NCBI GenBank assembly: GCA_050248735.1
Contig: JBFWRU010000001.1
Span: 620,001 to 684,000, forward strand
From: JACKFE01 sp050248735
GTDB lineage: Bacteria > Nitrospirota > Nitrospiria > Nitrospirales > UBA8639
Length of the DNA stretch: 64,000 nucleotides
Reading direction: 5' to 3'
Shown: one piece after another, positions 1 through 7,930 of the stretch
How positions within the stretch are numbered: position 1 is the first letter of the stretch
Layout: each line of letters starts with the position of its first letter
Translations under genes and position numbers: made by a program
Notes under the pieces: generated by a model
Databases searched by the model: none
What the model saw: the letters and a program-made list of their open reading frames with translations, nothing else
What the model was told of the DNA's origin: nothing

Positions 1-655
1 TCGAGAGGAGGCCTTCGGCTTCTAACACCTGGGACCGCTGTAAGTTCAGTTGAGCCGTCTGGGCTGCCACTTTCGCGGCCGCCAACCGTTGTTCGACACT
101 CTGGATTCGCCGGGAGGCTTCCTGCACGCGGGAATCGGCGGAGCGAGTGGCGGCATCGGTCAGCTTTTTCATTTCCTCGATTTGTTTCTCCAATAACTGG
201 GCTTGGGATAAGGCCGCTTCCCGCCTCTGCTCCAGAGCCTGCATAGATTGATCCAGGCGTGACAACAGATCGGGGGCGAGAAATTTGGGATCAACATCGG
301 CGAGTTCAAGAAGAAGATCCCCTGTTTTTACCAAAACGCCTTCGTTGATTTTCCAGGGCATGATGCGACCTTCTATGGGGGCATGAACTGCCTGGGGACG
401 TTCGGCAGGGGAATAGGCCGATAGTTGGCCCTGAGCTGTTATCGTTTGTGTCCAGGGAACAAAGGCAAGGATGAATATGAACAGGAGAAACAATCCGATG
501 ACGAGGCGAGTGGAGGTGTACAGTTTCGTCGGTATTTTGACTGCAGTCCAGGAGGCGTACTGTGGGCGGCGGCCAGTGACTTGAAGAGAAGAGGGCGTTT
601 GCTTAGGGACTATGGGAGAGTTGGATGGTCTTGTGGGTATGGGGGCCAGATCCAT
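1..655 (-). CDS. HlyD-family efflux periplasmic adaptor, cut by window edge
   Basis: This reads on the minus strand from an ATG at 655 and runs open to the window edge, giving about 218 N-terminal residues of a longer protein. A cytosolic proline-rich start is followed by one membrane segment (about residues 50-66). A biotinyl-lipoyl-like half motif comes next, with APIEGRI and VLVKTGDLLLEL, and then a long Glu/Gln/Ala-rich coiled coil. This order is that of membrane-fusion proteins that link an inner-membrane exporter to an outer-membrane channel. The partner exporter must lie outside the window. It is divergent from the LysR-type gene starting at 908, so that regulator may control it, which is inference. 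The substrate cannot be told. Confidence 0.8.
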   Translation of the reverse strand, partial: MDLAPIPTRPSNSPIVPKQTPSSLQVTGRRPQYASWTAVKIPTKLYTSTRLVIGLFLLFIFILAFVPWTQTITAQGQLSAYSPAERPQAVHAPIEGRIMPWKINEGVLVKTGDLLLELADVDPKFLAPDLLSRLDQSMQALEQRREAALSQAQLLEKQIEEMKKLTDAATRSADSRVQEASRRIQSVEQRLAAAKVAAQTAQLNLQRSQVLEAEGLLS

Positions 656-907
656 AAGCTAATTATTTGTAGGGCACCCTAAAGTAATTTCGTCCCTTGG
701 TACCTGTCCCTCCTCATCGCAGGGATGGGATCGTTTAACGGTGTTTGATTGACCTTTTCGAGAGATCTTTCATTGTAGGCTTTTCCCAAGATTTAGCCAA
801 GTCAAATGCATGCTTTTCAATCGGTCCCATATTAACATTAGGCCGCACATAAACAAATTTATAATTTATTATTGAAGCATTTAAAATTTGAATGTAAGGT
901 GAGTGAT

Positions 908-1822
908 ATGGAATGGCTGAACTATCATCATCTGCTGTATTTCTGGGTGATTGCCCGCGAAGGCAGTATTAAGCGGGCGTGTGAAGAACTTCATCTCTCG
1001 CAACCGGCATTGAGCGCACAGCTTCGTGTCTTGGAAGACACCTTAGGAGAAAAACTGTTTCATCGCGTGGGGCGGACCCTGGTCCTGACGGATGTGGGGC
1101 AGATGGCGTACCGATACTCCCAGGAAATTTTTTCCTTGGGACAGGAATTCACCAATCTCATTAAAGGCCGACCAAGCCAGCGTCCGGTGAAATTGGTGGT
1201 GGGCATTGCCGAGGTAGTTCCCAAGATGGTGGTGTATAAACTGTTGAAATCCGCCTTTGCCTTACCGGACTCCGTGCAAATTATCTGTTGGGAGGGTCGA
1301 TTGGAACGGTTACTGGGAGAATTAGCGTTGCATACCCTGGATATTGTTCTTGCGGATACGGCCATTCCTTCTACCGTCAGAATACTGGGCCATAGCCATC
1401 TCCTTGGGGAATCCGGGGTGTCGTTGTTTGCTACCACAAAAATCGCAGCCAAGTATCGGAAGAATTTCCCCACATCCCTCGATGGAGCACCTTTCCTGCT
1501 GCCGACCGGTAATGCCATGCTTCGTCGGGGAATGGATGAGTGGTTTTCCGCGAAGGGGATTACTCCCCGGGTGGTGGGGGAGTTTGAAGATGGCGCGACC
1601 ATGAAGGCATTCGGCCAGGCAGGAAAAGGGATTTTCCCCGGCTCAACCGTGGTGGATAAAGAAATCTGTCGCCAATACCTTGTTAAAAAAATCGGAGATG
1701 TGCCTGACGTCCGTGAACAATTCTATGCTCTTTCCGTCGAACGACGTCTGAAACATCCTGGTGTATTGGCTATCGTAGACTCGGCTCAAAAAACCATTTT
1801 TCGGGATTCCAAGTCATCGTGA
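908..1822 (+). CDS. LysR-family transcriptional regulator, NhaR-like
   Basis: The 304-residue protein has an N-terminal winged helix-turn-helix (about residues 1-65, with SIKRACEELHLSQPALSAQL) and a LysR substrate-binding domain. The opening NYHHLLYFWVIAREGS is typical of NhaR, the activator of sodium/proton antiporter genes in enterobacteria. I chose the ATG at 908 because AAGGTGA sits just before it. An upstream in-frame TTG at 872 has no ribosome site. No antiporter gene is adjacent. The divergent neighbour is an HlyD-type exporter subunit, so control of that gene is the simplest guess. The ligand is unknown. Confidence 0.85.
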   Translation: MEWLNYHHLLYFWVIAREGSIKRACEELHLSQPALSAQLRVLEDTLGEKLFHRVGRTLVLTDVGQMAYRYSQEIFSLGQEFTNLIKGRPSQRPVKLVVGIAEVVPKMVVYKLLKSAFALPDSVQIICWEGRLERLLGELALHTLDIVLADTAIPSTVRILGHSHLLGESGVSLFATTKIAAKYRKNFPTSLDGAPFLLPTGNAMLRRGMDEWFSAKGITPRVVGEFEDGATMKAFGQAGKGIFPGSTVVDKEICRQYLVKKIGDVPDVREQFYALSVERRLKHPGVLAIVDSAQKTIFRDSKSS

Positions 1823-1967
1823 AAACCGGGTCTTTGAACTTCCTCCTTTCTGGAAAATATTTAGCGCCCTAGCGACGGTGCTTCATGACATATCTCTTAC
1901 CCCTTTCCCAAGTGAACAAGTCCTGATTTCCGCCGGTGGTTCTCTCACTCATGTCCGCATGGTCGGC

Positions 1968-2390
1968 TTAGGACCCTTCAGGGTTCTTTCTGTCAGGGTT
2001 TTTTAAGGCCAACAGGCGCTGCCCTTCTGATCGATGCATGACTGCCATTTCACGGAGGTCCCGAGCCGCTTTCCAGCGTGCGGAGGCTACATGCATGAGG
2101 CTGGTCCGTTGAAACCCTTTGGGATCCATATGCGGTTTGAGCATCAGGGATGTGGCCCGCTGTTCTATGCGGACAGCTTCCATTTGGAGTTCATCGGCTT
2201 GTTGATCATAAATTCGTGCCATTTCCAGGAGATCGTCTCCCGTCCAGGGTTTCGGGTCTTCTGTGTCCGTGGCTGCCATTGCATGCCCCACCGGTGACAA
2301 CAGGGAGGATTGTTGTCTCTCACCAGCTGAAAACATCATTACGCCAATTCCCCCTAACACGCCTACTAACACATACGCTAACACTCGCAT
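1968..2390 (-). CDS. Exported protein of unknown function, 140 aa
   Basis: I do not recognise a family. The protein opens with a hydrophobic segment (about residues 3-22) that reads as a signal peptide or membrane anchor. A cleavage site is possible near GHAMAA at about 35-40. The rest is helical and charged, rich in Met, Arg and Gln (EMARIYDQQADELQMEA), and probably forms a helical hairpin in the periplasm. The start has a strong ribosome site, AAGGAGG. It is the last of three small exported proteins transcribed leftward from about 3.85 kb, each separated by a GC-rich hairpin. Confidence 0.6.
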   Translation of the reverse strand: MRVLAYVLVGVLGGIGVMMFSAGERQQSSLLSPVGHAMAATDTEDPKPWTGDDLLEMARIYDQQADELQMEAVRIEQRATSLMLKPHMDPKGFQRTSLMHVASARWKAARDLREMAVMHRSEGQRLLALKNPDRKNPEGS

Positions 2391-2489
2391 AGCCGTACCT
2401 CCTTGTTGGTGTGTGCGCCGCAGATATTCAAATATCGTATAAAAAATAGCAGGAAAGGTAAAATCGATGATTGTGGAGAGACTCTTTTT

Positions 2490-2524
2490 CCGCCGTGGAG
2501 GAAGCCATTATACCTCCACGGCGG
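2490..2524. repeat. Perfect 12-bp GC-rich hairpin between two leftward genes
   Basis: CCGCCGTGGAGG and its exact reverse complement are separated by 11 bases. It lies downstream of the leftward gene ending at 2545 and upstream of the one starting at 2390. No run of T follows on the minus strand, so it is not a standard intrinsic terminator. It could stabilise mRNA ends or weakly terminate. Confidence 0.6.
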
Positions 2525-2544
2525 CTTGTCTTCCTTCTTCGTAC

Positions 2545-3420
2545 CTAGGAATCCACACTTGCCCGAGTAGGTGTGGACGGGGTGGAGCCTCTTGCCCCCT
2601 CCGGCCACTTTTGGGCTAACTTCATGGCTGCCTGGTCAAGAGCTTCGTATAAGGCGACTATCCTGAGAGTTTCAAGGGCCTTCCCGTTTTCCGGATAGGT
2701 CGGGGAAGTCATGGCCGATCCCCTCACTCTGGGATACCGATTGGATGCAAGCGGAACGTCCAGTTGATCCAACACGGCATATGAGGTTCCCTGCGACTGA
2801 AGTAACAATTTCCCAGAACTGAGATCCACTAAACCTAATTCCACCGTGGCGTGATTTTCCGTTTGATAGCCGTGGAGCATGCTTACCTCAGGGAGAACGT
2901 CAAACTGTGCCGGACCCCTGGCCTCCTGGCTGGAGGACAGGACGACTAACACGACTGCAATCGGGGGATTTCCCCCCAAGCCTTGAACCAGGGGGCCTTT
3001 TTCTCCGGCCGGGATATTTTCGAGTCGAATCACCTCCTGCATGGTCACGGGCATGATGTCCTGTACCGTCTGTTTCACTCTGGCCGCAAACTGAGGCCAG
3101 TTATCTTCGTGGAGGGCCGTGGGACCATGGGATGTTTCACCATGTACCACGATGGCCAGGCCTACCGGAAGGCGCCCTTGAGTGTGCCCTGAGAGTTTTC
3201 CCTGAAGGATCTGAGATCCCTGAGGTTCACTTTGGTAGTGGGTCGGAAGACGATGAGGTGGGGAGGCGCTACACCCACTGATGACATACAAGAGAATTAT
3301 CAAGACTGTGAGGTAGAGAAGAAAAATCAGCCCCGCCATTTTCTTTTGAAATTGATACGTGACCTCAGGGATTGGGAAGGCCAACGTTTCCCGTTGTGGC
3401 GTTGGGTGAAAATTTGTCAT
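2545..3420 (-). CDS. Putative lipoprotein of unknown function, 291 aa
   Basis: A hydrophobic stretch (about residues 29-46) ends in VISGC with Cys50, a lipobox that would allow lipid attachment. The AAAGGAG ribosome site supports the ATG at 3420 used here. A shorter start at residue 28 would give a more usual lipoprotein signal length. The mature part has alternating strands and helices, including GLAIVVHGET and VVLVVLSSSQEARGP, and a C-terminal helix. No known enzyme motif is visible. It belongs to the run of three exported proteins at 2-3.9 kb. The function is unknown. Confidence 0.6.
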   Translation of the reverse strand: MTNFHPTPQRETLAFPIPEVTYQFQKKMAGLIFLLYLTVLIILLYVISGCSASPPHRLPTHYQSEPQGSQILQGKLSGHTQGRLPVGLAIVVHGETSHGPTALHEDNWPQFAARVKQTVQDIMPVTMQEVIRLENIPAGEKGPLVQGLGGNPPIAVVLVVLSSSQEARGPAQFDVLPEVSMLHGYQTENHATVELGLVDLSSGKLLLQSQGTSYAVLDQLDVPLASNRYPRVRGSAMTSPTYPENGKALETLRIVALYEALDQAAMKLAQKWPEGARGSTPSTPTRASVDS

Positions 3421-3509
3421 GGGGAGTCTCCTTTTAACAGATCAAGTGCATGATTGATATGTTGGGATTTGTTGAATGTCCCGCTTGGCAACTATGTACT
3501 GCCTGCATA

Positions 3510-3539
3510 GGGAGGGCGGTATTTGATATCCGCCCTCCC
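3510..3539. repeat. 10-bp GC-rich hairpin downstream of the DWTLAN-repeat gene
   Basis: GGGAGGGCGG pairs perfectly with CCGCCCTCCC across a 10-base AT-rich loop, in the gap between the leftward genes at 3553 and 3420. There is no T tract on either strand. It may mark the end of the short upstream message or act as a processing and stability element. Confidence 0.55.
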
Positions 3540-3552
3540 ACTCGGCCATCCA

Positions 3553-3852
3553 TCAGGCAAGTGTCCAGTCGGGTTCATTCTCCTTGGTGTCCTTTGAGTC
3601 AGTGTTTGCTAGACTCCAGTCTACCTTCTCCTCTTGGACATCTTCGGTGTTGGCCAATGTCCAATCCACATCTGCTTCTTCGGCGACCTTTCCATTGGCC
3701 AAGGTCCAGTCGGTCTCATCCTCTATGGCAGCAAGAGACGTGAAGCGTTCTGGGAGACCTCCAGCCCCTAAAAGAAAAATGACGAACATTCCTAAGACCG
3801 ACCATGCGGGTATCCAACGATCATGATTGGTTTTGTGAACTGTGCGGCTCAT
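3553..3852 (-). CDS. Small membrane-anchored protein with four DWTLAN repeats
   Basis: This 99-residue protein has a positively charged N-terminus and one membrane segment (about residues 15-32). An acidic tail follows, with a six-residue motif at residues 48-53, 63-68 and 78-83, DWTLAN twice and DWSLAN once. The last repeat, DWTLA at 95-99, is the exact C-terminus. Unit spacing is 15, 15 and 17 residues, with Glu/Asp/Lys-rich linkers. The start has a strong AAGGAGG site, so translation is believable. I know no family with this repeat. Regularly spaced Trp motifs on an acidic tail suggest a ligand- or protein-docking tail, which is inference. Confidence 0.65.
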   Translation of the reverse strand: MSRTVHKTNHDRWIPAWSVLGMFVIFLLGAGGLPERFTSLAAIEDETDWTLANGKVAEEADVDWTLANTEDVQEEKVDWSLANTDSKDTKENEPDWTLA

Positions 3853-4117
3853 GGCATAACCTCCTTGGTGCCTGGGCGGGGTAACTACACTCCGTTTTCA
3901 TTGATTGTTCTTCATGGAGGTATCTAATCGCATTTTATTGCAGATAGACAAATACATAATATTTTGCAAAACCATAAATTTTTTAACTCTTATCAGGTTT
4001 TTCTCGTTTTTCATTTTCGTGGGCTTTGAAGTAGCGAGATCAGTGGGCTAGAGTATCCCGAATAGGATTCTGTCAGATCATGTGACCGTCCCAAGCCAAA
4101 ACCTGCCCTAATTTCCA

Positions 4118-6157
4118 ATGGTGACTGATGAAAGGAACAATACTTCGAATCATGTTTTCTGTTCCCACGAACGGTATTTGCAGGAGAAAGAAACGTTGAG
4201 CGCACACACCTTTTTGGCCACTGACTTGCTTGAGTGGCTGACAAACGGAGTTTCCGATGGCGTGGCTGTCATTTGTCAGGACCGTTTGATTCTGGAGAAT
4301 GATCGGTTTCGCAGCCTCATTGATGCGGTGTGCAGCAGTCAGGGAATCTCTCGGAAGGATCTGAATGTGCCTTCGACTCCACTTCCCACAAAAAAACAGA
4401 TTCTTAGCGATGCCGCTGCCTGGAATGATCAACCATTGGGTACCCGGTGGACCCGTCGCTATTACGGGATGGATGAGGCTGGTCATGAACGTTTTTATGA
4501 AGGCACCTATACGCTTGTTCCCTATCTCCGGGAACAGGCCGTCCTTGTTATCATTCAGGATCTGACCCATCATATGCGACTGACCTCCGAGGTTGATATC
4601 TCCAGTCGGTTTCAAACTGTCCTGTCACGAATCGGAGAACTGGCGGTCAGCGGTGTGCCGGTTCAGGATATGATGAACGAGGCCGTTCAACTGACGGCGG
4701 AAGCCTTGAGGGTCGAACTCTGTAAGATTCTTATTCCGCGGGAATCTGATGAGTTTTTGTATCTGGTGGCAGGGTTTGGATGGCGGCCCGGGCTGATCGG
4801 GAGTTTAACCGTGGAAGGTGGCACGCATTCACAAGCCGGGTATGCGATTCGGGAGCGCCGGCCTGTCGTGGTGTCGGACCTCCGGATCGAAACCCGGTTT
4901 ACCCCTTCCAAACTCTTTTTGGACCATCATGTCATCGCGGGAATGAGCGTCCCGATGATGGTCCAAGAACACGTGTATGGCGTCATGGGTGCTCACTGTA
5001 AAACCGTTCGGGATTTTACCGAACACGAGCAGGAATTTTTGTTATCCGTTGGAAATGTCATTGCCACAGTCCTGGAACGATGGCGCCGCGAAGAAACACA
5101 ACTCCAACTCTTTCATCGATTGTTCGAGTTGGCCCAGGACGGGATCATGCTGACGGATACCAAAGGACATCTGATCGAGTGGAATCCGGCCCTTGAAGAA
5201 ATGACCGGGTGGCAAGCCGAGGAGGTGATTGGGTCCACACCCTCGTTCCTCAAATCAAATAAACACCCCCGGGAGTTTTATGAGCGGATCTGGTCTACCC
5301 TTTGTAGTGGTCAAGCCTTTGTGAGTCGGTTTGTGAATCGACGAAAAGATGGCTCGGAGTTTGTGGTGTGGGAAAGTATCAGCCCGGTCAAAGCCCCGGA
5401 CGGGACTGTGCGTTTTTATCTCGCCATTCTCACAGACTTGACGGAACGCGAACGGATGTTGAGTATTCTCCGCCACACGGAACAAATTAAGTTGGTTGGG
5501 CAGCTCGCCGGTGGCATCTTGCATGAAATCCGCAATCCCCTCATTGGAATCGGAAGCCTGGCCACCTATTTGCGGGACCAAATCACACTACCCGAATCCG
5601 TTCGGGACCGATGCCGGTTGATTGCGGAGGAGGCCAATCGTATCGATGAGATTCTTGAATCCCATTTAGGCCAAATTCCGCCCCGTACATTTGATTTCCG
5701 GCCTTGCGATCTTCAGACGCTGCTTGATGATACATTGACACTGTTGAGTCCAAAGTTGAAGTCAAACCACATTCAGGTTTCAACGGAACTTTCCCGGAAC
5801 CTTTCTGTCGTCGAAGCGTCACGGGGTCATCTCCAGCAGGTGTGGCTGAATGTGGTCATGAATGCGATTGAGGCGATGGAGCGTGGAGGCACGTTGACCA
5901 TTACCATGCATCCGGCAAACATGGGAAGAGACGGTGTGTCCATTACCTTCGCTGATACCGGACCCGGTATCGGGCCGGAAGCATTGCAACGGATTTACGA
6001 ACCGTTCTTTACGAGCGGCAAAGCCAAAGGCGTGGGATTAGGATTAACCATCAGCCGGGACATCATTGAACGGCACGGGGGACAATTTTTCATTACCAGT
6101 TCTCCCGGAAAGGGTGCCATCATTCACCTTTGGCTCCCCCTGAGACAGCAGGCGTAA
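4118..6157 (+). CDS. PAS/GAF sensor histidine kinase of a sigma54 two-component pair
   Basis: The 679-residue kinase has no membrane segment, so it is probably cytosolic. In order it shows a PAS-like N-terminal region (about 35-150), a GAF domain (about 165-325) and a PAS domain (about 332-445, with GIMLTDTKGHLIEWN). The dimerisation box has the phospho-accepting His469 (GGILHEIRNPL). The ATPase domain has the N box at Asn582, DTGPGIG at 613-619 and GVGLGL near 638. It is separated by one base from the sigma54 activator at 6159, which must be its partner. The signal is unknown. GAF and PAS folds sense small molecules, redox state or light. Confidence 0.92.
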   Translation: MVTDERNNTSNHVFCSHERYLQEKETLSAHTFLATDLLEWLTNGVSDGVAVICQDRLILENDRFRSLIDAVCSSQGISRKDLNVPSTPLPTKKQILSDAAAWNDQPLGTRWTRRYYGMDEAGHERFYEGTYTLVPYLREQAVLVIIQDLTHHMRLTSEVDISSRFQTVLSRIGELAVSGVPVQDMMNEAVQLTAEALRVELCKILIPRESDEFLYLVAGFGWRPGLIGSLTVEGGTHSQAGYAIRERRPVVVSDLRIETRFTPSKLFLDHHVIAGMSVPMMVQEHVYGVMGAHCKTVRDFTEHEQEFLLSVGNVIATVLERWRREETQLQLFHRLFELAQDGIMLTDTKGHLIEWNPALEEMTGWQAEEVIGSTPSFLKSNKHPREFYERIWSTLCSGQAFVSRFVNRRKDGSEFVVWESISPVKAPDGTVRFYLAILTDLTERERMLSILRHTEQIKLVGQLAGGILHEIRNPLIGIGSLATYLRDQITLPESVRDRCRLIAEEANRIDEILESHLGQIPPRTFDFRPCDLQTLLDDTLTLLSPKLKSNHIQVSTELSRNLSVVEASRGHLQQVWLNVVMNAIEAMERGGTLTITMHPANMGRDGVSITFADTGPGIGPEALQRIYEPFFTSGKAKGVGLGLTISRDIIERHGGQFFITSSPGKGAIIHLWLPLRQQA

Positions 6158-6158
6158 T

Positions 6159-7559
6159 ATGGCGTGGACTATTCTTTTGGTAGAAGATCAACAGTCCGTT
6201 CGTGAAGCCTACTCCCTCCATCTGACGGATTTAGGCTATATGGTGCATGCCGCCGCATCCGGGGAAGAAGCCCTGGCCCTTCTCGATACGACCGCTCCAG
6301 ATCTTATGGTCTTAGACCTGGTCATGCCGCACATGTCCGGTTTGGAGATCTTGGCTCGCATCCGTCAAGCCGGAAGAGACCTACCGGTCATCATGCTCAC
6401 GGCTCGAGGGACGGTCCGCGATGCGGTCGAAGCGATGAGATTAGGCGCATATGATTTTGTCGCTAAAACCATTGATATGGACGACCTCCAACTCGCTCTG
6501 CAGCGAGCCACCGATTTTCTGGCTGTCACCCGGCAGGTTCAGGTGCAGAGCGGCCGAGATTCCGAACGATACGCCTTGAACCGGGTTATCGCCGAAAGTG
6601 CGGTCATGAAACCCTTGATGCAACAGGTTCAGGAACTGACCAGAAATGAACAGATCACCGTGTTGCTGCAGGGCGAAACCGGGACCGGCAAGCAGTTCAT
6701 GGGACGGGTGATTCACTTTAACAGTTCCCGCGCACAGAAACCCTATATTGAAATCGATTGTCCGGCTATCCCCCATGATCTCTTTGAAAGCGAATTATTC
6801 GGCCACGAAAAGGGATCGTTTACCGGTGCCACAGGTCGGAAATGCGGGCTAATTGAGATGGGAGATGGAGGCACCATTCTGTTTGATGAAATCGGGGATC
6901 TTCCCCTCATGCTCCAAGCTAAACTCTTGAAGGTGCTTGAGGACCGTCGTCTCCGACGTATCGGAGGGCAGAACCCCATTCCGGTCAATGTCCGGTTTAT
7001 GGCCGCCACCAATCGCAATTTACGGGACGCCGTGACCAGAGGAGAATTTCGGGAAGATCTGTATTTTCGATTGAATGTGGTCAAATTGACCATTCCGGCT
7101 CTTCGGGAGAGACCGGAAGACATCATTCCTCTGGCCGAACGACTCCTGGTTCATTTTGCGATCGCCTTAAAAAAACCCGTTCGCACACTAGGAGATTCTG
7201 CAAGACTCCTTCTCCAGGGCTATGAGTTTCCCGGCAATGTTCGGGAACTAGGCAATTTGATGGAACGGGCTGTATTGTTCTGCCAAGGAGCTACCATCGA
7301 GGCCTCGCATTTTCCATCAGACTTAAAAGAACTTAGCGGAATCGGTGTTCGGGAATCCGGAGCACCGGTTCTTTCTCCATCAGGCTTGGAGAACACCAAT
7401 CACATCTCTCTATCCTTTTGTGTCGGAGAACACACGCTGACCGACATAGAAGATTGTGTCATTCAACAGGTTTTGGCCCACTGTGACGGAAACAAAACTC
7501 TGGCCGCCAAACAGCTCGGGATCACCCGTTGGATGCTCGACAGGCGACGGCGATCCTAG
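6159..7559 (+). CDS. NtrC-class sigma54-dependent response regulator
   Basis: The 466-residue activator has a receiver domain (1-120) with the phosphorylation site Asp53 (VLDLVMPHMSG) and an AAA+ domain (about 145-385). Walker A is GETGTGKQ at 172-179, the sigma54-contact loop reads GSFTGA at 219-224, and Walker B is TILFDEIG. A Fis-type helix-turn-helix lies at the C-terminus (about 430-462). GSFTGA is a tolerated variant of GAFTGA. The gene follows the kinase with a one-base gap. Downstream, a -24/-12 promoter precedes the next gene, giving an obvious candidate target. Confidence 0.93.
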   Translation: MAWTILLVEDQQSVREAYSLHLTDLGYMVHAAASGEEALALLDTTAPDLMVLDLVMPHMSGLEILARIRQAGRDLPVIMLTARGTVRDAVEAMRLGAYDFVAKTIDMDDLQLALQRATDFLAVTRQVQVQSGRDSERYALNRVIAESAVMKPLMQQVQELTRNEQITVLLQGETGTGKQFMGRVIHFNSSRAQKPYIEIDCPAIPHDLFESELFGHEKGSFTGATGRKCGLIEMGDGGTILFDEIGDLPLMLQAKLLKVLEDRRLRRIGGQNPIPVNVRFMAATNRNLRDAVTRGEFREDLYFRLNVVKLTIPALRERPEDIIPLAERLLVHFAIALKKPVRTLGDSARLLLQGYEFPGNVRELGNLMERAVLFCQGATIEASHFPSDLKELSGIGVRESGAPVLSPSGLENTNHISLSFCVGEHTLTDIEDCVIQQVLAHCDGNKTLAAKQLGITRWMLDRRRRS

Positions 7560-7930
7560 ACCCTCATCTATTCTTCACTACCGCACAGCCACCAACGTTC
7601 ATTTTCCCCCTGGTGCCTTCCTTTGCCTCCTCTCAAGCAACCACAATTGTCAGCTATGGTCACACACTGTGCACAGGCGCACTGCCAGGTGTTGGAAACG
7701 TGTGCGGATGCACAATCCTTTTCTGGATCAGACAACGCAAACAGCCGACTTCTGCTTTTTTGAAATCCCATAATGGGAAAATTTTCGTGTATGGCAATGG
7801 GTTAGGCTGAACATATCCCGATCTTCAACTTGTAGATAGAAATGGAACTGCACTTGCAATTTCTTTCACAAAGTCGGGAGGGCTTACCAGGCTATTCTCC
7901 ATTTTTAACATGAAAAAGGGTTAAGGATTT
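7560..7930. other. 371-bp intergenic region with a sigma54 promoter
   Basis: No gene is convincing here. Short open frames at 7529-7810 have no ribosome site. The region holds the -24/-12 element at 7843-7858. Upstream of it there is room for activator sites, but I could not pick out a clear repeated operator by eye. Confidence 0.6.
7843..7858 (+). promoter_or_regulatory. Sigma54 (-24/-12) promoter for the gene at 7931
   Basis: TGGAACTGCACTTGCA matches the consensus TGGCAC-N5-TTGCW with the exact GG-to-GC spacing. The -24 GG is at 7844-7845 and the -12 GC at 7856-7857. Transcription would start near 7869, leaving a leader of about 60 bases before the ATG at 7931. It lies just behind an NtrC-class activator gene, which makes a chance match less likely. 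Confidence 0.75.

Noticed and set aside
1060..1602. 180-codon minus-strand frame inside the LysR-type gene
   Set aside because: It is a shadow of a clear LysR coding sequence. Composition is Arg/Ser-rich with no family pattern.
2378..2608. 76-codon minus-strand frame across the hairpin at 2490
   Set aside because: It overlaps the end of the lipoprotein gene and includes the hairpin. The translation looks random.
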